This document shows positions 8,613-17,629 of a stretch of 64,000 nucleotides of DNA, in pieces. The stretch is from Ectothiorhodospira haloalkaliphila ATCC 51935. GTDB lineage: Bacteria > Pseudomonadota > Gammaproteobacteria > Ectothiorhodospirales > Ectothiorhodospiraceae. The notes under the pieces are model-generated. The model worked only from the letters and a program-made list of their open reading frames with translations. It was not told the DNA's origin and did no database searches. The position numbers and the translations under genes were made by a program. Location: assembly GCF_000633935.1 (NCBI RefSeq), contig NZ_KK214997.1, positions 62,001-126,000 of the forward strand. Reading direction: 5' to 3'. Numbering within the stretch: position 1 is the stretch's first letter; each line of letters starts with the position of its first letter.

Positions 8613-9317
8613 TCAAGCGTCTTCGGAAGGATCCGGAGCGGTGATGCCATGATCCATGGCCATGCGCAGCAGCTCGATATCGCTGGAGCACTCCAGCTTG
8701 TCCCGCAGGCGGGCCTTGTAGGTACTGACGGTTTTCACATGCACGCCCAACTCATTGGCAATCTGCTGTTGCTTGCATCCCTTCACCAGAAGCACCAATA
8801 TCTGGCGCTCTCTGGGAGAAAGACGGGCCAGGGCATCCTTCGTCCCGGCGCTATCGCCCCCCGACAGTTGGTGGGCGATTTTCGGGCTCACATGCCGGTC
8901 ACCGCGCACGGCCAACCCGATGGCCTCGATCAACTCGTCTACCTGACACCCCTTGGTGAGATAACCCGAAGCCCCGCTATCCATCAGCCAGCGGGGGAAC
9001 GGCCCCTCGTCCTGAACGGTGAGCACGATCACCTTGGTCCCCGGGTAACGGGCCAGTACCTGCCGGGTGGTCTCAAGCCCCCCCATGCCGGGCATGTTCA
9101 GGTCCAGCAACAACACATCCGGGCGCAGACGTGGCAATTGCTCCAGGGCCTCCTCACCGGAACCGGCCTCGCCCACCACATGGATACCGGTCTGCGCAGA
9201 GCGGGATTCCAGCAACCCACGAATACCGATGCGCACCAGCTCGTGATCATCCACCAGCAGCACGTCCACCATGCGCGGACTCAACCCGCTACCGGCTCCG
9301 TCGTGATCTCGGGACAT
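8613..9317 (-). CDS. uvrY: UvrY/GacA-type LuxR-family response regulator
   Basis: Two-component regulator. Its N-terminal receiver domain has VLLVDDHELVRIGI, the phospho-acceptor aspartate in VLLLDLNMPGMGG, the switch threonine in VIVLTVQD and lysine in GYLTKGC. The C-terminal LuxR-type helix-turn-helix shows LSPRERQILVLLVKGCKQQQIA and HVKTVSTYKARL. The UvrY/GacA group usually sits upstream of uvrC and activates CsrA-sequestering small RNAs under BarA/GacS; no sensor kinase or csr gene is visible here. ATG 9317 is used; a TTG at 9329 and an ATG at 9272 (MVDVLLVDD) are alternatives. It overlaps no neighbour if 9317 is correct. Confidence 0.86.
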   Translation of the reverse strand: MSRDHDGAGSGLSPRMVDVLLVDDHELVRIGIRGLLESRSAQTGIHVVGEAGSGEEALEQLPRLRPDVLLLDLNMPGMGGLETTRQVLARYPGTKVIVLTVQDEGPFPRWLMDSGASGYLTKGCQVDELIEAIGLAVRGDRHVSPKIAHQLSGGDSAGTKDALARLSPRERQILVLLVKGCKQQQIANELGVHVKTVSTYKARLRDKLECSSDIELLRMAMDHGITAPDPSEDA

Positions 9318-9322
9318 TGCGA

Positions 9323-9790
9323 CTACCAATCCTTGTAAGGGTGTTGCACAAGACTCGTGTTGTAATAGCGCGGGTCATGGGAGACCTCTTCGCCGGCCCA
9401 GGGGGGTATGGCCGGCTCCTGCTCGGCATGCTCCAGCTCCACCTCAGCCACCACAAGACCGGCATTGTCTCCCTCGAACACGTCCACTTCCCACAGGTGA
9501 TTCCCCACCGGCACGAAATGACGGGTCTTCTCGATCAAGGGATGATGGCACAGGGATTCCAGCAGGTCATGAGCATCGGCCGCCGGGATGGAATACTCGA
9601 ACTCCTGACGCTGCACACCCAGCGTGGCGCTCTTGATGTTCAGGTCCGCTTGCTCATCGGACACGCGCACCCGCACCGAAGCGCTCTTGTTACCACACAG
9701 ATAACCCTGCCTGAGCTTCACGCTCTTTGTGACATGCTGCTTCCAGGCATCAGAAACCACGAGGAATTTTTTTTCGATTTCCTGTCCCAT
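9323..9790 (-). CDS. CYTH-domain inorganic triphosphatase family protein
   Basis: A 155-residue single-domain CYTH protein. The ExExK motif lies at the N-terminus (MGQEIEKKFLV), and further tunnel residues appear as SVRVRVSDEQADLNIKS, RQEFEYSIP and VAEVELEHAEQE. CYTH proteins bind triphosphate compounds through charged residues and a divalent metal; the bacterial short form is usually an inorganic triphosphatase. ATG 9790 is preferred because EIEKKF is normally at the extreme N-terminus. Its stop lies 5 bp before the response-regulator start, so the two may be co-transcribed. Confidence 0.86.
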   Translation of the reverse strand: MGQEIEKKFLVVSDAWKQHVTKSVKLRQGYLCGNKSASVRVRVSDEQADLNIKSATLGVQRQEFEYSIPAADAHDLLESLCHHPLIEKTRHFVPVGNHLWEVDVFEGDNAGLVVAEVELEHAEQEPAIPPWAGEEVSHDPRYYNTSLVQHPYKDW

Positions 9791-9888
9791 GGCACCACCG
9801 AAAGATTGCGACGACCCATACCTTAGCATGATCGACGGACATTCGGTTCACGCCCACGCAAACGCCAGGCCCACGGGCAGGAGCGAGC

Positions 9889-10860
9889 CTAAAAGTACAC
9901 CAACGCCGAACCCCAGGTGAAACCGCCACCAAAGGCTTCCATGAGCACCAGCTGACCGGGCTGGATACGCCCATCGCGCACCGCCTCATCCAGGGCCATG
10001 GGTACCGAGGCCGCCGAGGTATTGCCGTGATTCTCCACGGTCACCACCACCTTCTCCATGGGCAGTTTCAGCTTGCGCGCCGTGGCCTGAATGATGCGGA
10101 TATTGGCCTGATGAGGGATGAGCCAGTCCACCTGGGATTGCTCCAGGCCATGCTTTTCCAGGGTTTCCTCGACGATCCGCCCCAGGGTGTTGACCGCCCA
10201 CTTGAAGACCTCGTTGCCCTTCATCTGCAGATAGGCTTCGCCGGCAATCATGTCCTTGTAGCCACGCCCCACTCCCCGGGGCACGCTCAGCAGATTCTCG
10301 TAACGGCCATCCGCGTGCAGGTGCGTGGAGAGTACACCGGGCTTGTCCGATGCCTCCAGAACCACGGCGCCGGCACCGTCTCCAAAGAGCACGCAAGTGC
10401 CCCGGTCGTTCCAGTCCAGGATACGGGAGATGGTCTCTGCTCCCACCACCAGGGCGCAACGGGCACTGCCCGCCCGAATGAACTGGTCGGCCACGCCCAG
10501 GGCATAGACAAAGCCCGTGCACACGGCCTGCACATCGAAGGCCGGGGAGCCGTTGTGCACGCCCAGACGCTGCTGCAACAGGCAGGCCGTGCTGGGAAAG
10601 ACCTGGTCCGGGGTGGTGGTACCCACAATGATCAGATCAATGTCCTCGGGGCGGCGCCCAGCCATTTCCATGGCTCGACGGGCCGCCTGCTCCGCCAGAT
10701 CGCAGGTGCTCTCGTCGTCCGCCACCACATGGCGCTGAGCAATGCCGGTGCGCTCGCGGATCCACTCATCCGAGGTCTCCACGATCTTTTCCAGATCCCG
10801 GTTGGTCAGAACCTTCTCCGGAAGATAGCTCCCGGTCCCTGTTATACGGGAATAGATCAC
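9889..10860 (-). CDS. fabH: Beta-ketoacyl-ACP synthase III
   Basis: Starts fatty-acid synthesis by condensing acetyl-CoA with malonyl-ACP. It has 323 residues. The catalytic triad is visible as Cys114 in [12 protein letters not shown], His250 in [11 protein letters not shown] and Asn280 in [11 protein letters not shown], matching E. coli C112/H244/N274. The glycine-rich C-terminal [12 protein letters not shown] is typical. The start overlaps the plsX stop by 4 bp, so the genes are translationally coupled in yceD-rpmF-plsX-fabH. The fabD-fabG-acpP part usual downstream is absent here; the next gene is the CYTH protein. Confidence 0.97.
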   Translation of the reverse strand: MIYSRITGTGSYLPEKVLTNRDLEKIVETSDEWIRERTGIAQRHVVADDESTCDLAEQAARRAMEMAGRRPEDIDLIIVGTTTPDQVFPSTACLLQQRLGVHNGSPAFDVQAVCTGFVYALGVADQFIRAGSARCALVVGAETISRILDWNDRGTCVLFGDGAGAVVLEASDKPGVLSTHLHADGRYENLLSVPRGVGRGYKDMIAGEAYLQMKGNEVFKWAVNTLGRIVEETLEKHGLEQSQVDWLIPHQANIRIIQATARKLKLPMEKVVVTVENHGNTSAASVPMALDEAVRDGRIQPGQLVLMEAFGGGFTWGSALVYF

Positions 10861-11885
10861 GATGCCGACTCCTCATTCAGCAGCTCTCCCAGCCGCTTGT
10901 CGATGCGCTGCGGTACCCGCTTGCGCGCCTCGATGCGGGCAATGCGGATGGCGTTCTCGAAGGCCACTGCATCGGCCCCACCATGGCTCTTGATCACCAC
11001 GCCCTGCAGCCCCAGCAGGCTGGCCCCATTATAGGCTCGGGGGTCAATGCGACCACGGAACTTGCGCAATACCGGCATGGCCACCAGGGCGGCCAGGCGA
11101 CTCAGCAAGCCGCGCTTGAATTCGGCCCGCATGTAATGCGAGACCATCCGTGCCACGCCCTCGCTGGTCTTGAGCGCCACGTTGCCCACAAAGCCGTCGC
11201 AGACCACCACATCCACGTCACCGCAGTAGATGTCGTTGCCTTCAACGAAACCGATGTAGTTCAGGTGGCTCTGCTCCAGCATATGGGCCGCTTCCTTCAC
11301 CTGGTCATTCCCTTTGATGTCCTCCTCACCAATATTCAGCAGGCCCACCCGTGGATTGCTGACATTGTCCACGGCGCTGGCCAGCTCGGAGCCCATCACG
11401 GCGAACTGGTACAGATGACTGGCCGAGCAGTCCACGTTGGCACCCAGATCCAGCATGTGGGTGTGGCCCTTGATGGCGGGGATGGCGGTGATGATGGCGG
11501 GGCGATCGATCCCCGGGAGGGTCTTGAGCACGTAGCGGGCCGTGGCCATCAGGGCGCCGGTGTTGCCGGCACTGACGCAGGCATCCGCCTGCTGGTGCTT
11601 GACCAGGTTGATGGCCACCCGCATGGAGGAGTCTTTCTTGTTACGCAAAGCCTGTGTCGGGGGCTCGTCCATGCCCACCACCTGGGCGGCGTGATGGATG
11701 CGCAGCCGATCCGAGGGCGCCTTGCCAAGGGCAGCCAGTTCCTTCTCCAGCCTCGCCTTGTCGCCCACCAGGATGAGGTGGATATCGGAAAACTCGGCCA
11801 GTGCCTTGAGTGCCGCCGGAACAACCACATGGGGGCCGTGATCACCCCCCATGGCATCCAGTGCGATGGTAAAGAGACCGCTCAT
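10857..11885 (-). CDS. plsX: Phosphate acyltransferase PlsX
   Basis: Converts acyl-ACP to acyl-phosphate for the PlsY route of phospholipid synthesis; peripheral to the inner membrane. The protein from ATG 11885 has 342 residues. It begins with [12 protein letters not shown], the family signature, and contains [21 protein letters not shown] and [17 protein letters not shown], all typical. A longer frame upstream to 12044 is rejected as it adds no PlsX sequence. It lies between rpmF (about 200 bp upstream) and fabH (4-bp overlap). Confidence 0.95.
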   Translation of the reverse strand: MSGLFTIALDAMGGDHGPHVVVPAALKALAEFSDIHLILVGDKARLEKELAALGKAPSDRLRIHHAAQVVGMDEPPTQALRNKKDSSMRVAINLVKHQQADACVSAGNTGALMATARYVLKTLPGIDRPAIITAIPAIKGHTHMLDLGANVDCSASHLYQFAVMGSELASAVDNVSNPRVGLLNIGEEDIKGNDQVKEAAHMLEQSHLNYIGFVEGNDIYCGDVDVVVCDGFVGNVALKTSEGVARMVSHYMRAEFKRGLLSRLAALVAMPVLRKFRGRIDPRAYNGASLLGLQGVVIKSHGGADAVAFENAIRIARIEARKRVPQRIDKRLGELLNEESAS

Positions 11886-12084
11886 GGACAAACTCTTTTT
11901 TGATCTGCACAGGAAAGCCTCGCGGGATACTTGACCCCACGAGGTCGATAGCGGAGGGCCAAACGGCCCACCGGCAATGGCCTCGTCGGTTGCCCGGCAG
12001 TCCGTCGACTCATACCCCTGACCGGCGTGACACCGGTATTCCAAGGGTCATGCATCAACATCACCGGCAACCCGGGACCCGATT

Positions 12085-12279
12085 TTACTCGTCGTCTTCT
12101 TCCAGATCCTTGGCCTTGATCACCTGACGACCACGGTAAAAACCGTCGGCACTGATGTGATGACGACGATGCAGCTCACCGGTGGTGGGCTCAACGGACA
12201 GGGTGGGACCGGTGAGGGCGTCGTGGGAACGACGCATGCCGCGACGGGAGCGGGTGGTACGACCTTGTGCAACAGCCAT
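12085..12279 (-). CDS. rpmF: 50S ribosomal protein L32
   Basis: A 64-residue ribosomal protein with the typical basic N-terminus ([20 protein letters not shown]), [20 protein letters not shown] and YRGRQVI. The ATG at 12279 has GGAGAG at good distance. L32 zinc cysteines are absent, which is the common zinc-independent form. It follows yceD by 63 bp. A 199-bp gap to plsX contains a short ACCGG/CCGGT hairpin and no gene. Confidence 0.97.
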   Translation of the reverse strand: MAVAQGRTTRSRRGMRRSHDALTGPTLSVEPTTGELHRRHHISADGFYRGRQVIKAKDLEEDDE

Positions 12280-12342
12280 GATGTCTCTCCAATGATAAAG
12301 CGTTCTATGCCGCCGGGGTTTCCCCGCCGGCGGCCGTGTCAA

Positions 12343-12882
12343 TCAACCGTCGTCGTCCAGGCGCCCCTTCAGGGCACCCAGGGCAGCGAACGGGTTGTCT
12401 TCCTGCTTGCGGAGTGTCTCCACCTCCGCCTGCGAAAATTCTTTCAATGGCTGATCCGGGCAGCGGTCATCCGCATGCATGGGGACCGTCGGCAACGCCA
12501 GGAGCAGTTCGTCCTCCACCAGCGCCCAGACCGAAATCCGCCCGTCTTCCAGCATGACCGGCTCAAGCTCGACCGGCAGCTCCTCGATGGAGCGTCCTTC
12601 ATCAAGCACCACGCCCTCGAAGGTGGTATCCACTGGCCAGGTCATGGACCCCAGGCAGCGCTGGCATTGCAAGGCCAGCTCAGCCTGGGCGCTGCCGAAC
12701 ACCTTCACCTGCCCACCATGCTCCCGCCCGAATCGCAGCGACACCCGTGCTGGCGCGGCCAGTGCGATACCCGCTGCAACCAGACGCGGCAGGCTCGATG
12801 CTTCCAGCAGGCCCTCCAGAGGGCGCGTGTTACCGGCGAGGCGAAACGGGTCGACCCGCTCGGGAAGGGTGGTCTCGGACAT
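12343..12882 (-). CDS. yceD: YceD/DUF177 family protein (23S rRNA accumulation)
   Basis: A 179-residue DUF177 protein. The signature CQRCLGSM with two cysteines is present at about residue 94, followed by TFEGVVLDEGRSIEELPVE; the acidic C-terminus NPFAALGALKGRLDDDG is also typical. Homologues are encoded upstream of rpmF in most gammaproteobacteria and plants, and loss lowers 23S rRNA levels. Here it starts the yceD-rpmF-plsX-fabH array and diverges from the carboxylase genes across a 265-bp gap. Confidence 0.9.
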   Translation of the reverse strand: MSETTLPERVDPFRLAGNTRPLEGLLEASSLPRLVAAGIALAAPARVSLRFGREHGGQVKVFGSAQAELALQCQRCLGSMTWPVDTTFEGVVLDEGRSIEELPVELEPVMLEDGRISVWALVEDELLLALPTVPMHADDRCPDQPLKEFSQAEVETLRKQEDNPFAALGALKGRLDDDG

Positions 12883-13147
12883 AAGCGCGCAATTCTAGAG
12901 GGCTTATCGCGGAACTGTCAAAACGAATTCGCGATCACGGCTTGAAAAACCGTGCTTCGTTCACGGATACTGACGGTTTGATGACAATCTGCGGGCTGCA
13001 CGCGGCCCCCGCCTCTTCCCCATGCTTGGGTCGAGAGTCGGCTTTTTCAAGGTGCACGGGCCAGGCCCCGGGCAGCGAATCCTGCCCCGACCAGGCCAGG
13101 CACCAATCCATGAATCAATCGCCTCAGCGCAGGCGCGGGACCTGTTC

Positions 13148-14566
13148 GTGATAAAGAAGCTTCTGATCGCCAACCGCGGTGAGATCGCCGTTCGTATCAT
13201 CCGCGCCTGCGCGGAGATGGGCATCACCTCCGTGGCCGTGTACACCGATGCGGACCGCCACGGGCTGCATGTCAAAAAGGCCGATGAATCCTATTCCATC
13301 GGCCCCGACTCCCTGTCCGGCTACCTGAACGTGCACCGCATGGTGAACATGGCCCGCACGGCCGGCTGCGATGCCATCCACCCGGGTTACGGATTTCTCT
13401 CCGAAAACCCCGAATTTGCGCGGGTTTGCGCCGACCGCGGCATCCAGTTCGTGGGGCCGGACAGCAAGGTCATCAGCCGCATGGGCGACAAGGTGGCTGC
13501 GCGTGAGGCCATGATCGAGGCGGGCGTGCCCGTCATCCCGGGCAGCGAGGGTAACCTCTCCGACGTCGAGGAGGCTGTCAGCCTGGCCCGCGACATCGGC
13601 TACCCGGTCATGCTCAAGGCCACCAACGGGGGCGGTGGCCGCGGCATCCGTCGCTGTGATGACGAGGCCAGCCTGCGCCGCAATTATGACCGCGTGCGAT
13701 CCGAAGCCACCAAGGCCTTTGGCAGCACCGAGATCTTCATGGAAAAGGCCATCGTCAACCCGCGCCACATCGAGGCACAGATCCTGGCCGACCGCCACGG
13801 CAACGTGATCCACCTCTATGAGCGGGACTGCTCCATCCAGCGGCGCCATCAAAAGCTGGTGGAGATCGCCCCCTCGCCCCAGCTCAGCCCCGAGCAGCGT
13901 GAATACGTGGGCGAACTGGCCGTGCGCGCCGCCCGGGCGGTAGGTTACGAGAACGCCGGCACCGTGGAATTCCTCATGGATGCCGACGACAGCTTCTACT
14001 TCATGGAGATGAACACCCGCCTGCAGGTGGAGCACCCGGTTACCGAAATGATCACCGGAGTCGACATCGTGCAGGAGCAGATCCGTATCGCCGCTGGTGA
14101 GCCGCTGCGCTACAGCCAGGATCAGATCAGCTGCCGAGGCTTCGCAATAGAGTTTCGTGTCAACGCCGAAGACCCGAAGAACGATTTCCTGCCCAGCTTT
14201 GGTCGCATCACCCGCTATTTTGCCCCCGGTGGACCGGGGGTACGCACCGACGGTGCCATCTACACCGGTTACCACATCCCGCCCCATTACGACTCCATGT
14301 GCGCCAAGCTCATTGTCTGGGCGCTGGACTGGGAATCCCTGATCCCTCGGGCCCGCCGCGCCCTGAACGACATGGGCGTATACGGCGTGAAGACCACCAT
14401 CCCGTATCATCTGGAGATCCTGGACAGCGAGGCCTTCCGCAAGGGCAGCTTCGACACGGGTTACGTGGATGCCCACCCGGAACTCACCCAATATTCCGTT
14501 CGTCGCCCCACCCGGGAACTGGCGGCCGTGATCGCCGCTGCGATTTCCGCTCACAAGGGTCTCTGA
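13148..14566 (+). CDS. pycA: Biotin carboxylase subunit of a two-subunit pyruvate carboxylase
   Basis: ATP-dependent carboxylation of biotin. The 472-residue protein starts at GTG 13148 with IKKLLIANRGEIAVRIIRAC; the upstream extension to 13022 is not biotin carboxylase-like. Visible: HPGYGFLSENPEFARVC, the ATP-grasp loop TNGGGGRGIRR, and the catalytic block EMNTRLQVEHPVTEM. Length and the partner gene 18 bp downstream match the PycA/PycB pair of Pseudomonas rather than accC, which would pair with accB. Anaplerotic oxaloacetate formation is the likely role and would complement the glyoxylate bypass. It could also serve an oxaloacetate decarboxylase, but no membrane beta or gamma subunit is present. 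Confidence 0.88.
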   Translation: MIKKLLIANRGEIAVRIIRACAEMGITSVAVYTDADRHGLHVKKADESYSIGPDSLSGYLNVHRMVNMARTAGCDAIHPGYGFLSENPEFARVCADRGIQFVGPDSKVISRMGDKVAAREAMIEAGVPVIPGSEGNLSDVEEAVSLARDIGYPVMLKATNGGGGRGIRRCDDEASLRRNYDRVRSEATKAFGSTEIFMEKAIVNPRHIEAQILADRHGNVIHLYERDCSIQRRHQKLVEIAPSPQLSPEQREYVGELAVRAARAVGYENAGTVEFLMDADDSFYFMEMNTRLQVEHPVTEMITGVDIVQEQIRIAAGEPLRYSQDQISCRGFAIEFRVNAEDPKNDFLPSFGRITRYFAPGGPGVRTDGAIYTGYHIPPHYDSMCAKLIVWALDWESLIPRARRALNDMGVYGVKTTIPYHLEILDSEAFRKGSFDTGYVDAHPELTQYSVRRPTRELAAVIAAAISAHKGL

Positions 14567-14584
14567 CCAGAAGGTAATGCACTG

Positions 14585-16408
14585 ATGTCCAAGGTAACGA
14601 TCACCGACCTGACCCTGCGAGACGGCCACCAGAGCCTGATCGCCACGCGCATGCGCACGGAGGACATGCTCCCCATCTGCGAGAAGATGGACGCGGTGGG
14701 CTTCTGGTCCCTGGAAGTCTGGGGCGGCGCCACCTTCGACGCCTGCCTGCGATTTTTGAAGGAAGACCCATGGGAGCGCCTGCGCCAGTTGCGCGAAGCC
14801 CTGCCCAACACCCGCCTGCAGATGCTGCTGCGCGGCCAGAACCTGCTGGGCTACCGCCATTATGCCGACGACGTGGTGCGCGGCTTCGTGGCCAAGAGCG
14901 CCGATAACGGCATGGATGTCTTCCGCATCTTCGACGCCATGAACGACACCCGCAACGTGCGCGTGGCCATCGAGGCCGTCAAGAAGGAAGGCAAGCACGC
15001 CCAGGGCGCCATCAGCTACACCACAAGCCCGGTGCACACCCCGGAGCAGTTCGTGACCATGGCCCGCGAGATGGTGGACATGGGCTGCGACAGCATTGCC
15101 ATCAAGGACATGGCCGGCCTGCTCACACCCTATGCCACGGGCGAGCTGGTCTCGGCCCTCACCGACGCGGTTGCCGTTCCCATCCACCTGCACACTCATG
15201 CCACTGCAGGTCTCTCCGAGATGTGCCATCTCAAGGCGGTGGAGCACGGTGCAGCCAACATCAACACCGCCATGTCGGCCTTTGCCGGCGGCACCAGCCA
15301 CGCCCCCACGGAGAGCATGGTGGCGGCCCTGCATGACAGCCAGTACACCACCGGTCTGGATCTGGCCGCACTCCAGGAGATCGGCTTTTACTTCCGGGAG
15401 ATCCGCAAGAAATACCACCAGTTCGAGAGCGAGTTCACCGGCGTGGACACCCGCGTGCAGACCACCCAGGTGCCGGGCGGGATGATCTCCAACCTGGTCA
15501 GCCAGCTCAAGGCCCAGGGAGCCCTGGACAAGGTCAACCAGGTGATGACCGAAATCCCCCGGGTGCGAGAAGACCTGGGCTATCCGCCCCTGGTCACGCC
15601 CACCTCCCAGATCGTGGGCACCCAGGCGGTGATGAACGTGCTCACCGAAGAGCGTTATCAGACCATCACCAACGAGGTGAAGAGCTATCTGCAGGGTCGG
15701 TATGGCCGCACCCCGGGTCAGGTGAACGCCGTGGTGCGCCGCAAGGCCATCGGGGATGCGGAGGTGATCGAGTGCCGCCCTGCCGATCTGCTGCAGGACG
15801 AGATGGACGCACTGCGCAAGCAGGTGGGCGACCTGGCCCGGTCGGAAGAGGACGTGATGATCTACGCCATGTTCCCGGACCTGGGTCGCGAGTATCTGGA
15901 ACATCGCCGCGACGGCAAGCTGGTGCCCGAACCCCTGGAGCCCGTGGGCGCCAAGGCCGAGGAAAAGAACGCCCCGGTGGAATTCAAGGCCACCCTGCAT
16001 GGCGAGACCTACCACATCAAGGTCACCGGCACCGGCCACAAACGGGACCACGAGCGTCCCTTCTATGTTACCGTGGACGGCATGCCGGAAGAGATTGTCG
16101 TCGAGACCCTGGACGAACTGGCGCTGGATGGTGACGGCGGTGCCCGACGCGATGGCCCGCGGGGCAGCGGTCGTCCCCGTGCCACCAAGCCCGGCCACGT
16201 GAGCACCTCCATGCCTGGCACCATCATTGATGTGCTGGTGAAGGAAGGCGACGAGGTCAAGGCCGGTGACGGGGTGCTGATCCTGGAAGCCATGAAGATG
16301 GAAACCGAAGTCCAGGCCCCCGTGGGCGGTGTGGTCAAGGCCATTCATGTGGCCAAGGGTGACAGCGTCAACCCCGACGACGCCCTGGTGGAGATCGAGG
16401 GCAGCTGA
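14585..16408 (+). CDS. pycB: Carboxyltransferase/biotin carrier subunit (PycB/OadA type)
   Basis: A 607-residue protein with a TIM-barrel carboxyltransferase domain starting [14 protein letters not shown], including IKDMAGLL and [10 protein letters not shown] (metal-binding histidines), then a conserved PYC_OADA domain, a charged Gly/Arg/Pro-rich linker near 515-535, and a biotinyl domain with EAMKMETE, Lys571 being the biotinylated lysine. It transfers CO2 from carboxybiotin to pyruvate (or the reverse in OadA). The 18-bp spacing from pycA and the lack of decarboxylase beta/gamma genes favour pyruvate carboxylase. It overlaps yceF by one base. Confidence 0.89.
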   Translation: MSKVTITDLTLRDGHQSLIATRMRTEDMLPICEKMDAVGFWSLEVWGGATFDACLRFLKEDPWERLRQLREALPNTRLQMLLRGQNLLGYRHYADDVVRGFVAKSADNGMDVFRIFDAMNDTRNVRVAIEAVKKEGKHAQGAISYTTSPVHTPEQFVTMAREMVDMGCDSIAIKDMAGLLTPYATGELVSALTDAVAVPIHLHTHATAGLSEMCHLKAVEHGAANINTAMSAFAGGTSHAPTESMVAALHDSQYTTGLDLAALQEIGFYFREIRKKYHQFESEFTGVDTRVQTTQVPGGMISNLVSQLKAQGALDKVNQVMTEIPRVREDLGYPPLVTPTSQIVGTQAVMNVLTEERYQTITNEVKSYLQGRYGRTPGQVNAVVRRKAIGDAEVIECRPADLLQDEMDALRKQVGDLARSEEDVMIYAMFPDLGREYLEHRRDGKLVPEPLEPVGAKAEEKNAPVEFKATLHGETYHIKVTGTGHKRDHERPFYVTVDGMPEEIVVETLDELALDGDGGARRDGPRGSGRPRATKPGHVSTSMPGTIIDVLVKEGDEVKAGDGVLILEAMKMETEVQAPVGGVVKAIHVAKGDSVNPDDALVEIEGS

Positions 16409-16989
16409 TGAACCCCGGACTCGTCCTGGCCTCGACCTCGCCGTTCCGCCGCGAATTGCTGCAGCGCCTGGCCCTGCCCTTCGATACCTGCTCACCACAG
16501 GTGGATGAGACCCCGAAGGCAGGAGAGGCCCCGGGTGCCATGGTGGCCCGCCTGGCCGAGGCCAAGGCCCGGGCGGGTGCCGCGCAAAAACCCGACAGCC
16601 TCATCATTGGCTCCGACCAGTGCGCCGAGCTGGATGGTCGGATACTGGGCAAGCCTGACAGTCATCAACGGGCCGTGGAACAACTGGGGGCGGCCTCGGG
16701 CCGCACGGTGGTCTTTCACACCGGGCTGTGCCTGCTGAATGCCGTCACCGGCGAGGCGCAGGTGGACCTGGCAACCTACAGGGTGCGGTTTCGCTCACTG
16801 AGCGCCGAGCAGATCGAGAACTACCTGCGCAAGGAACAGCCCTACCAGTGTGCTGGCAGCATCAAGTCGGAAGGGTTGGGAATCGCACTGTTCGAGGCAA
16901 TGGAGGGAGACGACCCCACGGCGCTGGTGGGACTCCCGCTCATCCGGCTGTGCAGCATGATGGAGCGGGCAGGCCTTCCTGTCGTGTAG
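16408..16989 (+). CDS. yceF: Maf family nucleotide pyrophosphatase (YceF group)
   Basis: A 193-residue Maf protein. Family cues are [40 protein letters not shown] and the KPYQ-like [16 protein letters not shown]. Maf proteins hydrolyse non-canonical or modified nucleoside triphosphates; the YceF branch prefers 7-methyl-GTP. The SDQ variant in place of ADT is typical of YceF. In E. coli yceF diverges directly from yceD; here the two carboxylase genes lie between them, and the start codon overlaps the pycB stop by one base. Confidence 0.92.
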   Translation: MNPGLVLASTSPFRRELLQRLALPFDTCSPQVDETPKAGEAPGAMVARLAEAKARAGAAQKPDSLIIGSDQCAELDGRILGKPDSHQRAVEQLGAASGRTVVFHTGLCLLNAVTGEAQVDLATYRVRFRSLSAEQIENYLRKEQPYQCAGSIKSEGLGIALFEAMEGDDPTALVGLPLIRLCSMMERAGLPVV

Positions 16990-17009
16990 GCCCGGTCGTG
17001 CGCCGGGCC
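16989..17009. terminator. GC-rich hairpin between convergent yceF and FHA gene
   Basis: GGCCCGG (16989-16995) and CCGGGCC (17003-17009) form a 7-bp all-GC stem with a 7-nt loop directly after the yceF stop. There is no T-run on either side, so intrinsic termination is uncertain. Confidence 0.3.
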
Positions 17010-17019
17010 CGGGGCACGC

Positions 17020-17445
17020 TCAGTGGGGCACGGAAAAGCTCACCAGATGCGTATCGTCTTCGGCCACCGGGCGTCCCAGGCTGATCAACCCCTCCCCCAC
17101 CAACGGCAATTCCTCCCCGTTGAGCAGGCAGATTTCGTCATTGCCCTGCAAACGCACATAGGTTCCATTCGTGCTCTGATCGATGAGCACGAACTTGCCC
17201 TTGCGATAGATCACCCGGGCATGATGCCTTGAGGCCACGGGCACCGACACCATCAGGTCGCAGTCATGGCTGCGGCCCAGCACGAACACCCGGGCACCTG
17301 CGGTAAACCAGTGTTCCTCCCCGTGCAAACCGAACACCATACGGGCATTGAGGTCATAGAGTGCACGCATGCTCTCCGCACTGATCCGCTGCGTGGGGGA
17401 GCGTTCCTCGTGATCGTCGCCTGGATTATCCGGAGAAGCTGTCAT
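17020..17445 (-). CDS. FHA domain protein
   Basis: A 141-residue soluble protein whose C-terminal two thirds is a forkhead-associated domain: VLGRSHDCDL, VPVASRHHARV and DQSTNGTYV are the phosphothreonine-binding loops. FHA domains bind phosphothreonine peptides, so partners are expected from a Ser/Thr kinase pathway; none is visible nearby. ATG 17445 gives a compact N-terminal region (about 40 residues, RISAESMRALYDLNAR) before the domain; a longer frame to 17667 would overlap the ldh start and is less likely. Divergent from ldh with about 185 bp between. Confidence 0.85.
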   Translation of the reverse strand: MTASPDNPGDDHEERSPTQRISAESMRALYDLNARMVFGLHGEEHWFTAGARVFVLGRSHDCDLMVSVPVASRHHARVIYRKGKFVLIDQSTNGTYVRLQGNDEICLLNGEELPLVGEGLISLGRPVAEDDTHLVSFSVPH

Positions 17446-17629
17446 ATACCGCGTATCCTCTTGAAAGGCCTGAAGAGAAACAGGCCCTGACCAGTCCGTG
17501 ATTATGCCGTGAAACCTGCGGAAGTTTTGTGATGTTCTACCAGAATCAGTCATCATGACAAGCGTTGCCATACCACAGCAGATACATTGCCCCTCTTGAG
17601 GGGGGCACCCAGCCCAGGAGAGTTCTGCC

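Noticed and set aside
13148-16408. Sodium-pumping oxaloacetate decarboxylase
   Set aside because: Needs membrane beta and gamma subunits, which are absent; the biotin carboxylase partner indicates pyruvate carboxylase.
13124-16498. 1124-codon open frame on the minus strand
   Set aside because: It is antisense to pycA-pycB, rich in His, Gly, Val and Leu with no domain, a typical shadow of high-GC codon use.
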